Assembly (NCBI GenBank): GCA_026392555.1
Contig: JAPLBW010000048.1
Coordinates: 1 to 12,634, forward strand
Reading direction: 5' to 3'
Source of the DNA: Actinomycetota bacterium
GTDB taxonomy: Bacteria > Actinomycetota > Actinomycetes > UBA12327
Length of the DNA: 12,634 nt
Each line of letters starts with the position of its first letter. Positions within the stretch are counted from its first letter, which is position 1. Of this stretch, positions 1-5,556 are shown one piece after another. Under the pieces are notes generated by a model that saw only the letters and a list, made by a program, of their open reading frames with translations, searched no databases and was not told the DNA's origin. Both the position numbers and the translations under genes were made by a program.

Positions 1-2
1 AA

Positions 3-404
3 TTCGGTGTGGCACGTGTCGTGGGTCGGGTCAATCACCCACACAACGAATGGATGTTTGATGAATCTTGGGGTGTTGATGTCGCTGTTTCTACCCCACG
101 CATTTTGAGTGCCCTGGTCGAAGAAGCAGTTACCGTCGGCGATGTCGTGCGCCTGTTCACTCTTCGCGCGGGCAATGCCAACTTGGTGGAGCTGACGTTG
201 CCCGCAGACTCCCCTGTCGCACAAACTCGCGTAGGTGCCATGAGTTGGCCACCTGACTGCACGCTCGTGACGATCTTGCGCAGCGGTCGTGTCATCACGC
301 CTTCAAGCGATGACACGCTTGAGGTCGGCGACGAACTACTATTTATTTGCAGTGCGGAATCCGAAAGTCCCCTGCAAGAAATCTTGTCGCCACACACTCA
401 CTGA
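3..404 (+). CDS. TrkA family potassium-uptake regulator, C-terminal part (partial at window edge)
   Basis: This is the end of a cytosolic regulatory subunit of a Trk/Ktr-type potassium channel, which binds nucleotide through an N-terminal RCK domain and gates the membrane pore. Only about 133 residues are in the window. The reading frame is open to the left edge, and the GTG at 9 is an internal Val codon inside the conserved stretch FGVARVVGRVNHPHNEW, not a start. The visible part covers the end of the RCK_N domain (the linker stretch WGVDVAVSTPRILSALVEEAV) and a TrkA_C domain from about LVELTLPADSPVAQTRVG to GDELLFIC. The match to actinobacterial CeoC-like proteins is strong, and the gene holds the position that ceoC has in M. 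tuberculosis. Its TGA stop is immediately followed by the stop codon of the convergent DUF3159 gene, so no terminator can lie between them. Confidence 0.9.
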   Translation, partial: FGVARVVGRVNHPHNEWMFDESWGVDVAVSTPRILSALVEEAVTVGDVVRLFTLRAGNANLVELTLPADSPVAQTRVGAMSWPPDCTLVTILRSGRVITPSSDDTLEVGDELLFICSAESESPLQEILSPHTH

Positions 405-1115
405 TTAAAAAAGTGCGATCGGTGGAGCATGCGGGTCATCGGTTTCGTCAGTTTTGTCGGTTTCGTCAGTTTTCTCGGTGCTGGACCGCAAAGTGATCGG
501 CACCCGACGCAAAATCAGGTAAGTAGCCCCACACGCTGCCAAAAACAGGGGCAACCCGAGGACGATTCCGACCAGTCCCAGCGCAACGACTTCATCCTTG
601 CGGAACAGCGGCAACTGCACGCCTAGTCGGATGGCAAAGACTGCAATCCACACCAACCCGCACCACTGATACGCCCGCAACCGAGCGGGGTCCTTGCGCC
701 ACTGCACACCTTCGCCAGTGAACGGGCCGAGGAACAGCGCAATCAGGGGCCAACGCACTAGCCCAGTGATGGCATGCGCCGCAAGCCAAAAAGCATTGCG
801 ATACAGCCCCACCAAAAAGAAGTCCCGTGCACGACCGGTTAACAAAACAATTCCAGCCGTCAGCGCCACTCCGATGAACCCACTAATGGTTTGTTGCACA
901 GAACGCTTTTGCACCAAAGCCACGATCAAGATCACTACAGCTACACCGAGCGCGCTCGCCAAGGCAATCGTGTAGTTGGGATTGGTGAAGGCAAAAACTG
1001 TTGCGAACACCACACCCGGGATAGTCGACTCCAACAGGCCACGTGGTCCACCCAAAGCATCGACGATGGAGCTTGTGTCAAAGGCCTTTTCCTGGTTATC
1101 GCTCGAATCAGTCAT
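405..1115 (-). CDS. DUF3159 family multi-pass membrane protein
   Basis: A 236-residue integral membrane protein of unknown function, recognised as DUF3159, a family found in actinobacteria next to an OB-fold protein and dut. About six hydrophobic segments are visible, near residues 31-44, 49-68, 76-93, 110-130, 150-169 and 177-202. The stretch GRARDFFLVGLY at 94-105 resembles the family's conserved motif. The last 30 residues are hydrophilic and contain two exact copies of the hexapeptide KTDETD, encoded by an 18-base tandem repeat; this acidic tail probably varies between strains. The ATG start overlaps the TGA stop of the upstream OB-fold gene by 8 bases (ATGACTGA), so translation is probably coupled. 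It is the last gene of the 405-3038 operon. The family call is firm; the role is not known. Confidence 0.88.
   Translation of the reverse strand: MTDSSDNQEKAFDTSSIVDALGGPRGLLESTIPGVVFATVFAFTNPNYTIALASALGVAVVILIVALVQKRSVQQTISGFIGVALTAGIVLLTGRARDFFLVGLYRNAFWLAAHAITGLVRWPLIALFLGPFTGEGVQWRKDPARLRAYQWCGLVWIAVFAIRLGVQLPLFRKDEVVALGLVGIVLGLPLFLAACGATYLILRRVPITLRSSTEKTDETDKTDETDDPHAPPIALF
438..473. repeat. 18-base tandem repeat, two copies, inside the DUF3159 gene
   Basis: Two adjacent 18-base units (438-455 and 456-473) differ only at their first base, and about six bases of a third unit follow. On the minus strand they encode KTDETD twice in the acidic C-terminal tail of the membrane protein. The unit is a multiple of three, so a change in copy number would keep the frame. 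Slipped-strand expansion or contraction is the likely origin. Confidence 0.9.
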
Positions 1116-1494
1116 CGAGGTGCTGCGCTAATTCGTATTCAGGATTGAACATGACCAGTTCGCCGGCCTGCTGGTTCACGCGGCCATGAGCACTTAACAC
1201 CCGGCCCGGATCAATACCAACAATGCGCCGTCGGCCCAGCCAAATCAACGTCACCGTTGCCGTTCCGTCGTACAGCTGAGCTGACACGGCAGGAACGCCG
1301 GCTTGTGGGCGCAAAGTCACGCTCTGTAGAACACCGCGAACATGGCAACGCTGACCGAGTTCACACACCTGAATGGGGGTAGCTCCGTGGCGTCCAGCAC
1401 TGTCTTGTAACAACTCGTCGTCCAACTGGGCCGTGGTGCGACCCCATCGACGCCACCACGGCTGCGCTTGGTTTGGCTTACTGGTCACGCTCAT
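1108..1494 (-). CDS. OB-fold nucleic acid-binding domain protein
   Basis: A small protein of 128 residues whose core is an OB-fold of the tRNA-anti/RecG-wedge type, expected to bind single-stranded nucleic acid. The beta-rich part runs from CHVRGVLQSVTLRP through SAQLYDGTATVTLIWLGRRRIVGIDPG to GELVMFNPEYEL. This matches the conserved actinobacterial protein found between DUF3159 and DUF3710 (Rv2694c in M. tuberculosis). An ATG at 1492-1494 and an in-frame GTG at 1495-1497 are both possible starts. I chose the ATG because an AGG lies seven bases upstream of it and only four from the GTG. The ATG shares one base with the DUF3710 stop (TGATG), and the GTG would overlap it by four (GTGA). Either way translation should be coupled to DUF3710. 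The biological role is unknown. Confidence 0.85.
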   Translation of the reverse strand: MSVTSKPNQAQPWWRRWGRTTAQLDDELLQDSAGRHGATPIQVCELGQRCHVRGVLQSVTLRPQAGVPAVSAQLYDGTATVTLIWLGRRRIVGIDPGRVLSAHGRVNQQAGELVMFNPEYELAQHLDD

Positions 1495-2075
1495 CACAGT
1501 ACCTGCGCTGGCCCGGATGGCAAGGAAAGGTCAAGGGGCTCTTGCATGGGGCGAGCTAGATCGTCTCGGACCACGACAGCGTTATTGACAATTTCCTGAA
1601 GGCGACCAATGGCAGAGTCGTCATGGGCTCGAGCACCTGAAATGGCCGCTCGCACGAACCAGCGCGGACCGTCATAGCCCATAAATCGAGCATTAATGGA
1701 CTTGCTGCCGTCCTTGAGGACTGCGATCAGATGCGTTCGCATGCCACATTGCCGATCACTGAAGGTTCCGCCATCTGCGGCGATAGATTGCGCGATTTCC
1801 CCGCGTACTTCGTCCCACATATCCGAACTGCGCGGTCCGGCATAGGCCATCAATTGCATGACGAGGTCCTTGCCTTCAATCTCGATACCAAGGACGGCGT
1901 TATCTTCCTCGCGAACTTCCATTCGCAATTCCACATCGCTGGGGATATGCACGATGAGTGCACCCAAATCAATAGCCGTCCACCCCTGGGGTGGCTCCGA
2001 TCGATCAGGATCGCTGCTGTCCCAGGGACCAACCTTTACCTGATCAAGATCCTGAAGAGCCAAAGCCTTTTTCAC
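1494..2075 (-). CDS. DUF3710 family protein
   Basis: A soluble protein of about 193 residues with clear DUF3710 features: GPWDSSD at 16-22, IDLGALIVHIP at 35-45, the strongly conserved PRSSDMWDEVRGEI at 81-94, and MGYDGPRWFVRAAI near 132-145. No catalytic motif, signal peptide or membrane segment is visible, and the function of the family is unknown. The start is uncertain. The frame stays open upstream, with TTG at 2108, GTG at 2075 and TTG at 2063 as candidates. I chose the GTG because it limits the overlap with dut to 32 bases while leaving a plausible short N-terminus. The TTG at 2108 has a GGAG four bases upstream but would overlap dut by 65 bases. Many relatives have a longer charged N-terminus before GPWD, which is short here. 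Confidence 0.82.
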   Translation of the reverse strand: MKKALALQDLDQVKVGPWDSSDPDRSEPPQGWTAIDLGALIVHIPSDVELRMEVREEDNAVLGIEIEGKDLVMQLMAYAGPRSSDMWDEVRGEIAQSIAADGGTFSDRQCGMRTHLIAVLKDGSKSINARFMGYDGPRWFVRAAISGARAHDDSAIGRLQEIVNNAVVVRDDLARPMQEPLDLSLPSGPAQVL

Positions 2076-2481
2076 CTCGATCGCTACCAGGCAGCTGGTC
2101 AACGGCAATCAGCTCCACGTGTTCCACCTTTTGGATCACTAATTGAGCGATGCGATCACCCACGGCAAACTCCACCCGATTGCTCGGGTCAAGGTTGATC
2201 ACACTGACCTGAATCTCACCGCGGTAGCCGGCATCAATGGTCCCCGGCGCGTTGACGAGCGAGACTCCATGCTTAACGGCAAGTCCAGAACGTGGATGCA
2301 CAAAAGCTGCGTAACCGGCTGGCATGGCGATCGCAATTCCCGTAGGCAACAGGGCTCGTTCACCTGGCTCGAGAGTGCAGGCCTGGCGCGTAGTCAAGTC
2401 CAAACCGGCATCACCTGGATGCGCATAGGCGGGCACCGGGGCGTCCGGGTCAACCAACGTGAATAACACCTCAACGCTCAT
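2044..2481 (-). CDS. dut: dUTP diphosphatase (dUTPase)
   Basis: This enzyme hydrolyses dUTP to dUMP and pyrophosphate, keeping uracil out of DNA and supplying dUMP for thymidylate synthesis. The 145-residue length is normal for the homotrimeric family. All five motifs are present: PGDAGLDL at 22-29 (motif I), PRSGLA at 63-68 (II), VNAPGTIDAGYRGEI at 76-90 with the catalytic Asp83 (III), GDRIAQLVI at 108-116 (IV) and RGEKGFGSS at 135-143 (V, the flexible arm that closes over the substrate, with its usual Phe). Motif V has Ser-Ser where many relatives have Ser-Thr, a conservative change. The ATG start overlaps the thioesterase stop by four bases (ATGA). The 3' end, including motif V, is also read in another frame as the beginning of DUF3710. 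It should be fully functional. Confidence 0.97.
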   Translation of the reverse strand: MSVEVLFTLVDPDAPVPAYAHPGDAGLDLTTRQACTLEPGERALLPTGIAIAMPAGYAAFVHPRSGLAVKHGVSLVNAPGTIDAGYRGEIQVSVINLDPSNRVEFAVGDRIAQLVIQKVEHVELIAVDQLPGSDRGEKGFGSSGS

Positions 2482-3038
2482 GGATTAACCGATAGCCCTT
2501 TCGTTCGCTCTTGCACTTCATCACGGGTTGATGCGTGCTCTAAATCTTCGGGCCGGCCGTAAGAGAAGAAGTGCTCCAGTGGCACTTCGACAAAGACGGC
2601 CTTGGCTTTGACTGCGATGGGACCGTCAGGAGCGTTGAGTCTGCCCACTGCTTCGGTGAAAATCTTGCGCCCATCCACTCCGACACATTCAGCCGCGATA
2701 AACACGCGTGACCCCACGGGTACTGGCCGGCGGAAATCAGTTTGCAACTGCACGGTCACCGCGGACTTACGCAAGAGCCAGTTAATCGCGCTCAAGGTTT
2801 CATCAATCGCTGTCGTCAACATTCCACCGTGCGCTAACCCAGGTGCACCTTGATGATCAACGCCTACCTCAAACTCGGCCGTCACCGTTAATCCCGCACC
2901 GGCTGTGATCTGCATGTGCAAACCCGTTGGGTGATCAACTCCACAGCCAAAACACAGGTGATAGTGCGAGACAACGGGTTCGCCTGGAGCCGGGGCGTCC
3001 GCATGGCGCTCGCCAGGTGTCAACGGTTGGTCACTCAC
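2478..3038 (-). CDS. PaaI-type hotdog-fold acyl-CoA thioesterase
   Basis: A 186-residue hotdog-fold protein predicted to hydrolyse an acyl- or aryl-CoA thioester; the substrate cannot be read from the sequence. The stretch GLAHGGMLTTAIDE at 67-80 holds the HGG active-site motif of the PaaI group together with the acidic residues of the central helix. An N-terminal CFGCG at 29-33, followed by HPTGL, is typical of one actinobacterial subgroup. The frame is open further upstream, but I chose the GTG at 3036-3038. It has AGGG eight bases before it, and an earlier start would run into the divergent DUF3093 gene. The gene heads the minus-strand operon and overlaps dut by four bases. The corresponding M. 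tuberculosis block has no such gene between dut and Rv2698, so this looks like a lineage-specific insertion into the operon. Confidence 0.85.
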   Translation of the reverse strand: MSDQPLTPGERHADAPAPGEPVVSHYHLCFGCGVDHPTGLHMQITAGAGLTVTAEFEVGVDHQGAPGLAHGGMLTTAIDETLSAINWLLRKSAVTVQLQTDFRRPVPVGSRVFIAAECVGVDGRKIFTEAVGRLNAPDGPIAVKAKAVFVEVPLEHFFSYGRPEDLEHASTRDEVQERTKGLSVNP

Positions 3039-3088
3039 GTTTTTGACCCTATCTGCCCTCGGCTGGTAATGGGTGAGAGGCTGACCGA

Positions 3089-3445
3089 GTGAAAAGCTTT
3101 CGGGAGCACCTGTGGGCTCCGTGGTGGATCTGGCTGGTGGGCGCTGTTTTTGCCTTGTCGCTGGGAGTGGCCTACGCCGTCCCATTCCATGCGCGGATCG
3201 GCTGGATTGTCGGAACCATCACCGGTGTATTAGTAGTCATTGGGCTGGTTCGATCTTCGCCCGTCATCGAGGTGCGCGATGGCTGCCTCTATGCCGGCCG
3301 CGCCCACATCGCCATCCAGTTCATTGACACATTCACCCCCTTGGACCGAAATGCCAGCCTGGAGTTACGCGGACCCGGCGCCAATCCCCTCGCCTGGAAC
3401 CATAAGGCAAGATGGGTTCATGGCCGACAAGATGGTCGACTCTGA
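3089..3445 (+). CDS. DUF3093 family membrane protein, C-terminally shortened
   Basis: A 118-residue protein with two membrane segments, near residues 13-31 and 36-54, followed by a small extramembrane domain (PVIEVRDGCLYAGRAHIAIQFIDTFTPLD). This pattern, with WAPWW at the first segment and LRGPGANPLAW later, identifies DUF3093, and the gene sits where Rv2698 does in M. tuberculosis. Family members are usually about 150-160 residues and end with a conserved DPTPYW-type strand. Here the frame stops soon after LRGPGANPLAWNH and that motif is absent, so the last 30-40 residues appear lost. The GTG start is supported by GAGAGG at 3075-3080, eight bases upstream. Only 50 bases separate it from the divergent thioesterase start, so both promoters must be packed there. 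The function of the family is unknown. Confidence 0.78.
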   Translation: MKSFREHLWAPWWIWLVGAVFALSLGVAYAVPFHARIGWIVGTITGVLVVIGLVRSSPVIEVRDGCLYAGRAHIAIQFIDTFTPLDRNASLELRGPGANPLAWNHKARWVHGRQDGRL

Positions 3446-3683
3446 TGCATTTGAAAAAATGCTCGGGCTCGGACTGGGTTTGCTAGCAGCTTCCGTTGCG
3501 CGCAAGGCAGCCTCGGCCGTCTGGACTGCTTCAACTGGTCGCACACCCCCAAGCGTTGAGGACGACCGAGGAACAGCAACCGTGGTGTTGCTCTGGGGTG
3601 CTGCGGTAGGTGCAGCTGTGGGCGCTGCGCGTTTGATCGCTCAACGCCAAGCCCGATCCATCGCCCGCAAGCGTCGGGGCTGA
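3420..3683 (+). CDS. DUF4235 family small membrane protein
   Basis: An 87-residue protein with two hydrophobic helices, near 13-35 (LGLGLGLLAASVARKAASAVW) and 53-72 (ATVVLLWGAAVGAAVGAARL), joined by a polar loop containing TGRTPPSVEDD. The ARKAASAVWTASTGRTPP stretch and the basic tail (AQRQARSIARKRRG) fit DUF4235, a small actinobacterial membrane family of unknown function. I start it at ATG 3420; another in-frame ATG at 3432 is possible. The nearest Shine-Dalgarno-like sequence, AAGG at 3404-3407, lies 12 bases upstream, which is rather far. The gene begins inside the last 26 bases of the shortened DUF3093 gene, so the two are probably co-transcribed. It ends nine bases before the stop of the convergent 282-residue gene. 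Confidence 0.8.
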   Translation: MADKMVDSDAFEKMLGLGLGLLAASVARKAASAVWTASTGRTPPSVEDDRGTATVVLLWGAAVGAAVGAARLIAQRQARSIARKRRG

Positions 3684-3692
3684 AACGACTAC

Positions 3693-4541
3693 TTAGACCG
3701 GATCCTCATCCAGCTTGACGACTTTCACGTTCAGTCCGCTCAACCGTGTGCGGCGCAGTTCGGCTCGAACTTTGTCCCCCAGTTCAATGCTGGACTTGTG
3801 GTTCTCAATAGCTCCGACCACGCCAGCACCCAAACGCAATCCGCGACCGCCTAAGGCTTTGCCCGTGATCGACGCTGCAGCCCTTCGCGTTGTTGGGCGT
3901 CGCGCGATCTCGGTAACCGTTTGAAAGATTCCACCGGTGTCTGTGACGTCGAGTCCGCGATATGAAGCCCACAACTTCAAGGCTGTTGTTCCCCGGTGAG
4001 TCGCAGTGCCTTCAAGAGGCTGGTCGTAAATCTCGTGCAGTTCGCCGATCATCTTCAGTTCGATCGCGGCAACAACCAAAGTTTCAGTCGCGACCCGAAG
4101 CGGGATGGACAAAATCAATCCAGGGCCAGTCCGCGAGGTGATCACTAAGAACCCACCAATGGAACCTGCGACAGCGGTGGCGTTAGCTGCGTTCTTGACA
4201 ATGGCGTGCGCCATGAGTTCGGGATCGCGCAATTTCAGGTGGTCTTCCAAGGTTGACCGGTCCCGGATCGGCAGCCGGGGTGCGATGCCGGTGGCTACGT
4301 CTCGCAGTCGGGAGGCCGCAACGAGAGCTTGGTCCTTACGAGATGTTGCACCATCTTTAATCACCGCTTCCGAAGCGGGCACATCAACAAGCGTGCGCAG
4401 ACTGGCTACAACCTTGGGCCACATGGCCATGACTTCGGCGGGCGTGAATGCATTGCGGTCACCTCCCACTGCCTCAAACAATGAGGCAAGCCGATCGGTC
4501 ACAGCGTTAACCGCTGCGGAACCGGATCGGCTTGAACTCAC
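3693..4541 (-). CDS. Conserved actinobacterial protein of unknown function (282 residues)
   Basis: I do not recognise a named family with certainty. The N-terminus (1-110) is Ala-rich and polar, with no signal peptide. The centre (about 118-172) carries a Gly/Ala-rich hydrophobic stretch, SIGGFLVITSRTGPGLILSIPLR, then ATETLVVAAIELKMIGELHEIYDQP. That pattern recalls EcsC-like proteins and a set of uncharacterised actinobacterial proteins, but the resemblance is weak. A second Gly-rich segment at 229-245 (ALGGRGLRLGAGVVGAI) precedes a charged C-terminus. It may associate with the membrane without classic transmembrane helices. I chose the GTG start at 4539-4541 because AAGGAG lies eight bases upstream and it overlaps the DUF4193 stop by four bases (GTGA). 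The frame is open further 5', but longer versions would run into DUF4193. The coupling suggests a shared role with DUF4193. Confidence 0.75.
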   Translation of the reverse strand: MSSSRSGSAAVNAVTDRLASLFEAVGGDRNAFTPAEVMAMWPKVVASLRTLVDVPASEAVIKDGATSRKDQALVAASRLRDVATGIAPRLPIRDRSTLEDHLKLRDPELMAHAIVKNAANATAVAGSIGGFLVITSRTGPGLILSIPLRVATETLVVAAIELKMIGELHEIYDQPLEGTATHRGTTALKLWASYRGLDVTDTGGIFQTVTEIARRPTTRRAAASITGKALGGRGLRLGAGVVGAIENHKSSIELGDKVRAELRRTRLSGLNVKVVKLDEDPV

Positions 4542-4837
4542 GCGAGACACTCCTTGCACACAGGTTGGTTCTTCACCATCTTGGCTAGCTGGCTTCGGTG
4601 GTGAACCAAGAAGCAACGCGAGCAGGTGAATTCATCAGCTTGCTTGGGCACGACGCGAACGGAAAATTCCTCGTTCGACAAGTCAGCGCCGGGCAATTCA
4701 AGGTTTTCCGCTAAATCGGTTTCGTCCACGTCAACGGCCGAGGCGGACTTATCTACCCGACGAGCCTTCAGCTCTTCAATCGAATCAGCGCTGAGTTCTT
4801 CGTCGGTCTTGCGTGGTGCGTCGTAATCAGTAGCCAT
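4538..4837 (-). CDS. DUF4193 family zinc-ribbon protein
   Basis: A 99-residue protein with an acidic, disordered-looking N-terminus (1-60) and a C-terminal zinc-ribbon. Two CxxC knuckles are visible, C72-S-R-C75 and C94-K-E-C97, separated by FLVHHRSQLAKMVKNQPV. This arrangement and length identify DUF4193, a family almost universal in actinobacteria (Rv2699c in M. tuberculosis). The fold suggests a zinc-dependent binding protein, but its partner is not known from this sequence. The start is ATG, with GAGGAG about 14 bases upstream, a longer spacing than usual. The codons for the second knuckle also form the ribosome-binding site of the following gene. The gene diverges from the carbonic anhydrase homologue across 156 bases (4838-4993), in which I could not identify a convincing promoter on either strand. 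Confidence 0.9.
   Translation of the reverse strand: MATDYDAPRKTDEELSADSIEELKARRVDKSASAVDVDETDLAENLELPGADLSNEEFSVRVVPKQADEFTCSRCFLVHHRSQLAKMVKNQPVCKECLA
4550..4555 (-). promoter_or_regulatory. Ribosome-binding site of the 282-residue gene, inside DUF4193 codons
   Basis: On the minus strand the bases read AAGGAG, eight bases before the GTG start at 4539-4541. They are at the same time part of the Cys-Lys-Glu-Cys codons of the second zinc knuckle of DUF4193. This site decides the start of the downstream gene, whose frame is otherwise open further upstream. Confidence 0.8.
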
Positions 4838-4993
4838 TGTTAGTTCTAAAACTCCTCTAGGTGCTTAACTTTGTGCGGCGCGGTGATTGTGTCGCACCTG
4901 GGGCCATTCGTCACGCTGGGGCGCGCCGAGAGTGCCTTTATCCGCGAATAATGGGACATTAGGACGCCTTCAGCGGCTTATTTGGGAGGAACT

Positions 4994-5512
4994 GTGGCTG
5001 TTTACGCGCTAGGCGATTGGGTGCCGGACATCGACCCCACCGCCTTTGTCCACCCCGATGCGGTGGTCATCGGCGACGTCACCCTCGGCCCGCACGCCTC
5101 GGTGTGGCCCAGTGCCGTCCTGCGTGGCGACTACGGGGTCATCACCGTGGGTGCTCGAACCTCGATCCAAGACGGCACGATCATCCACGCAACAGCCACC
5201 AAGGCCACCACCGTGGGGGCGGATTGCGTTATTGGTCACAACGCCCACCTCGAGGGCTGCACCATCGAAGACAAGAGCCTGGTGGGCTCAGGCTCGATCG
5301 TTTTACATGACGCAGTGGTCCACAGTGGAGCCCTCGTTGGTGCTGGCGCACTGGTTCCCAATGGGATGGATGTTCCGTCCTTTGCCATGGCCCTGGGAGT
5401 CCCGGCCAAGCTGCGCGAAAACGCTGTGCAACCGGGAGCCTTTGAAGCCGGCGTTGCCTTGTACGTCGCAAACGCTACGCGCTACCAATCCGAGCTTCGT
5501 CGGATCGACTAG
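4994..5512 (+). CDS. Gamma-class carbonic anhydrase homologue (left-handed beta-helix)
   Basis: A 172-residue protein made of hexapeptide repeats (for example VVIGDV, VTLGPH, ITVGAR, TTVGAD, ALVGAG) that fold as a left-handed beta-helix, the scaffold of gamma carbonic anhydrases that interconvert CO2 and bicarbonate. Equivalents of several Cam active-site residues are visible: Arg44 and Asp46 in LRGDYG, Gln59-Asp60, and zinc ligands His65 (TIIHAT) and His82 (IGHNAH). The third zinc ligand, expected five residues after His82, is Glu87, with an extra His at 85. I recall similar HLEGC variants in other actinobacterial relatives, so activity may be altered or metal binding rearranged. The GTG start at 4994 has GGGAGG at 4984-4989, which rules out the TTG at 4982. 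It ends 44 bases before the convergent desaturase stop. Confidence 0.88.
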   Translation: MAVYALGDWVPDIDPTAFVHPDAVVIGDVTLGPHASVWPSAVLRGDYGVITVGARTSIQDGTIIHATATKATTVGADCVIGHNAHLEGCTIEDKSLVGSGSIVLHDAVVHSGALVGAGALVPNGMDVPSFAMALGVPAKLRENAVQPGAFEAGVALYVANATRYQSELRRID

Positions 5513-5521
5513 TCCCTCAGT

Positions 5522-5556
5522 GCACCGGGCACCGGGCACCGAGCACCGAGCACCGC
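5522..5556. repeat. Five tandem copies of a 7-base repeat (gcaccgN)
   Basis: Five uninterrupted units read gcaccgg, gcaccgg, gcaccga, gcaccga and gcaccgc. They fill most of the gap between two convergent genes and end at the base before the desaturase stop codon. The units are not self-complementary, so they do not form a terminator hairpin. The array looks like a slippage-prone microsatellite. Because 7 is not a multiple of 3, copy changes would break a frame inside a gene but are tolerated here. Confidence 0.9.

Noticed and set aside
391..415. CACT/AGTG pair with an A-run at the TrkA/DUF3159 junction, considered as a terminator
   Set aside because: A four-base stem is too weak, and the two genes abut with no spacer.
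4105..4629. Plus-strand open frame of 174 residues antisense to the 282-residue gene
   Set aside because: Its composition fits an antisense shadow, it has no ribosome-binding site, and the minus-strand gene has a strong one and a GTGA overlap with DUF4193.
4873..4897. Inverted repeat GTGCG/CGCAC between DUF4193 and the carbonic anhydrase homologue
   Set aside because: The arms are only five bases with a 15-base loop and do not extend, so this is expected by chance in G+C-rich DNA.
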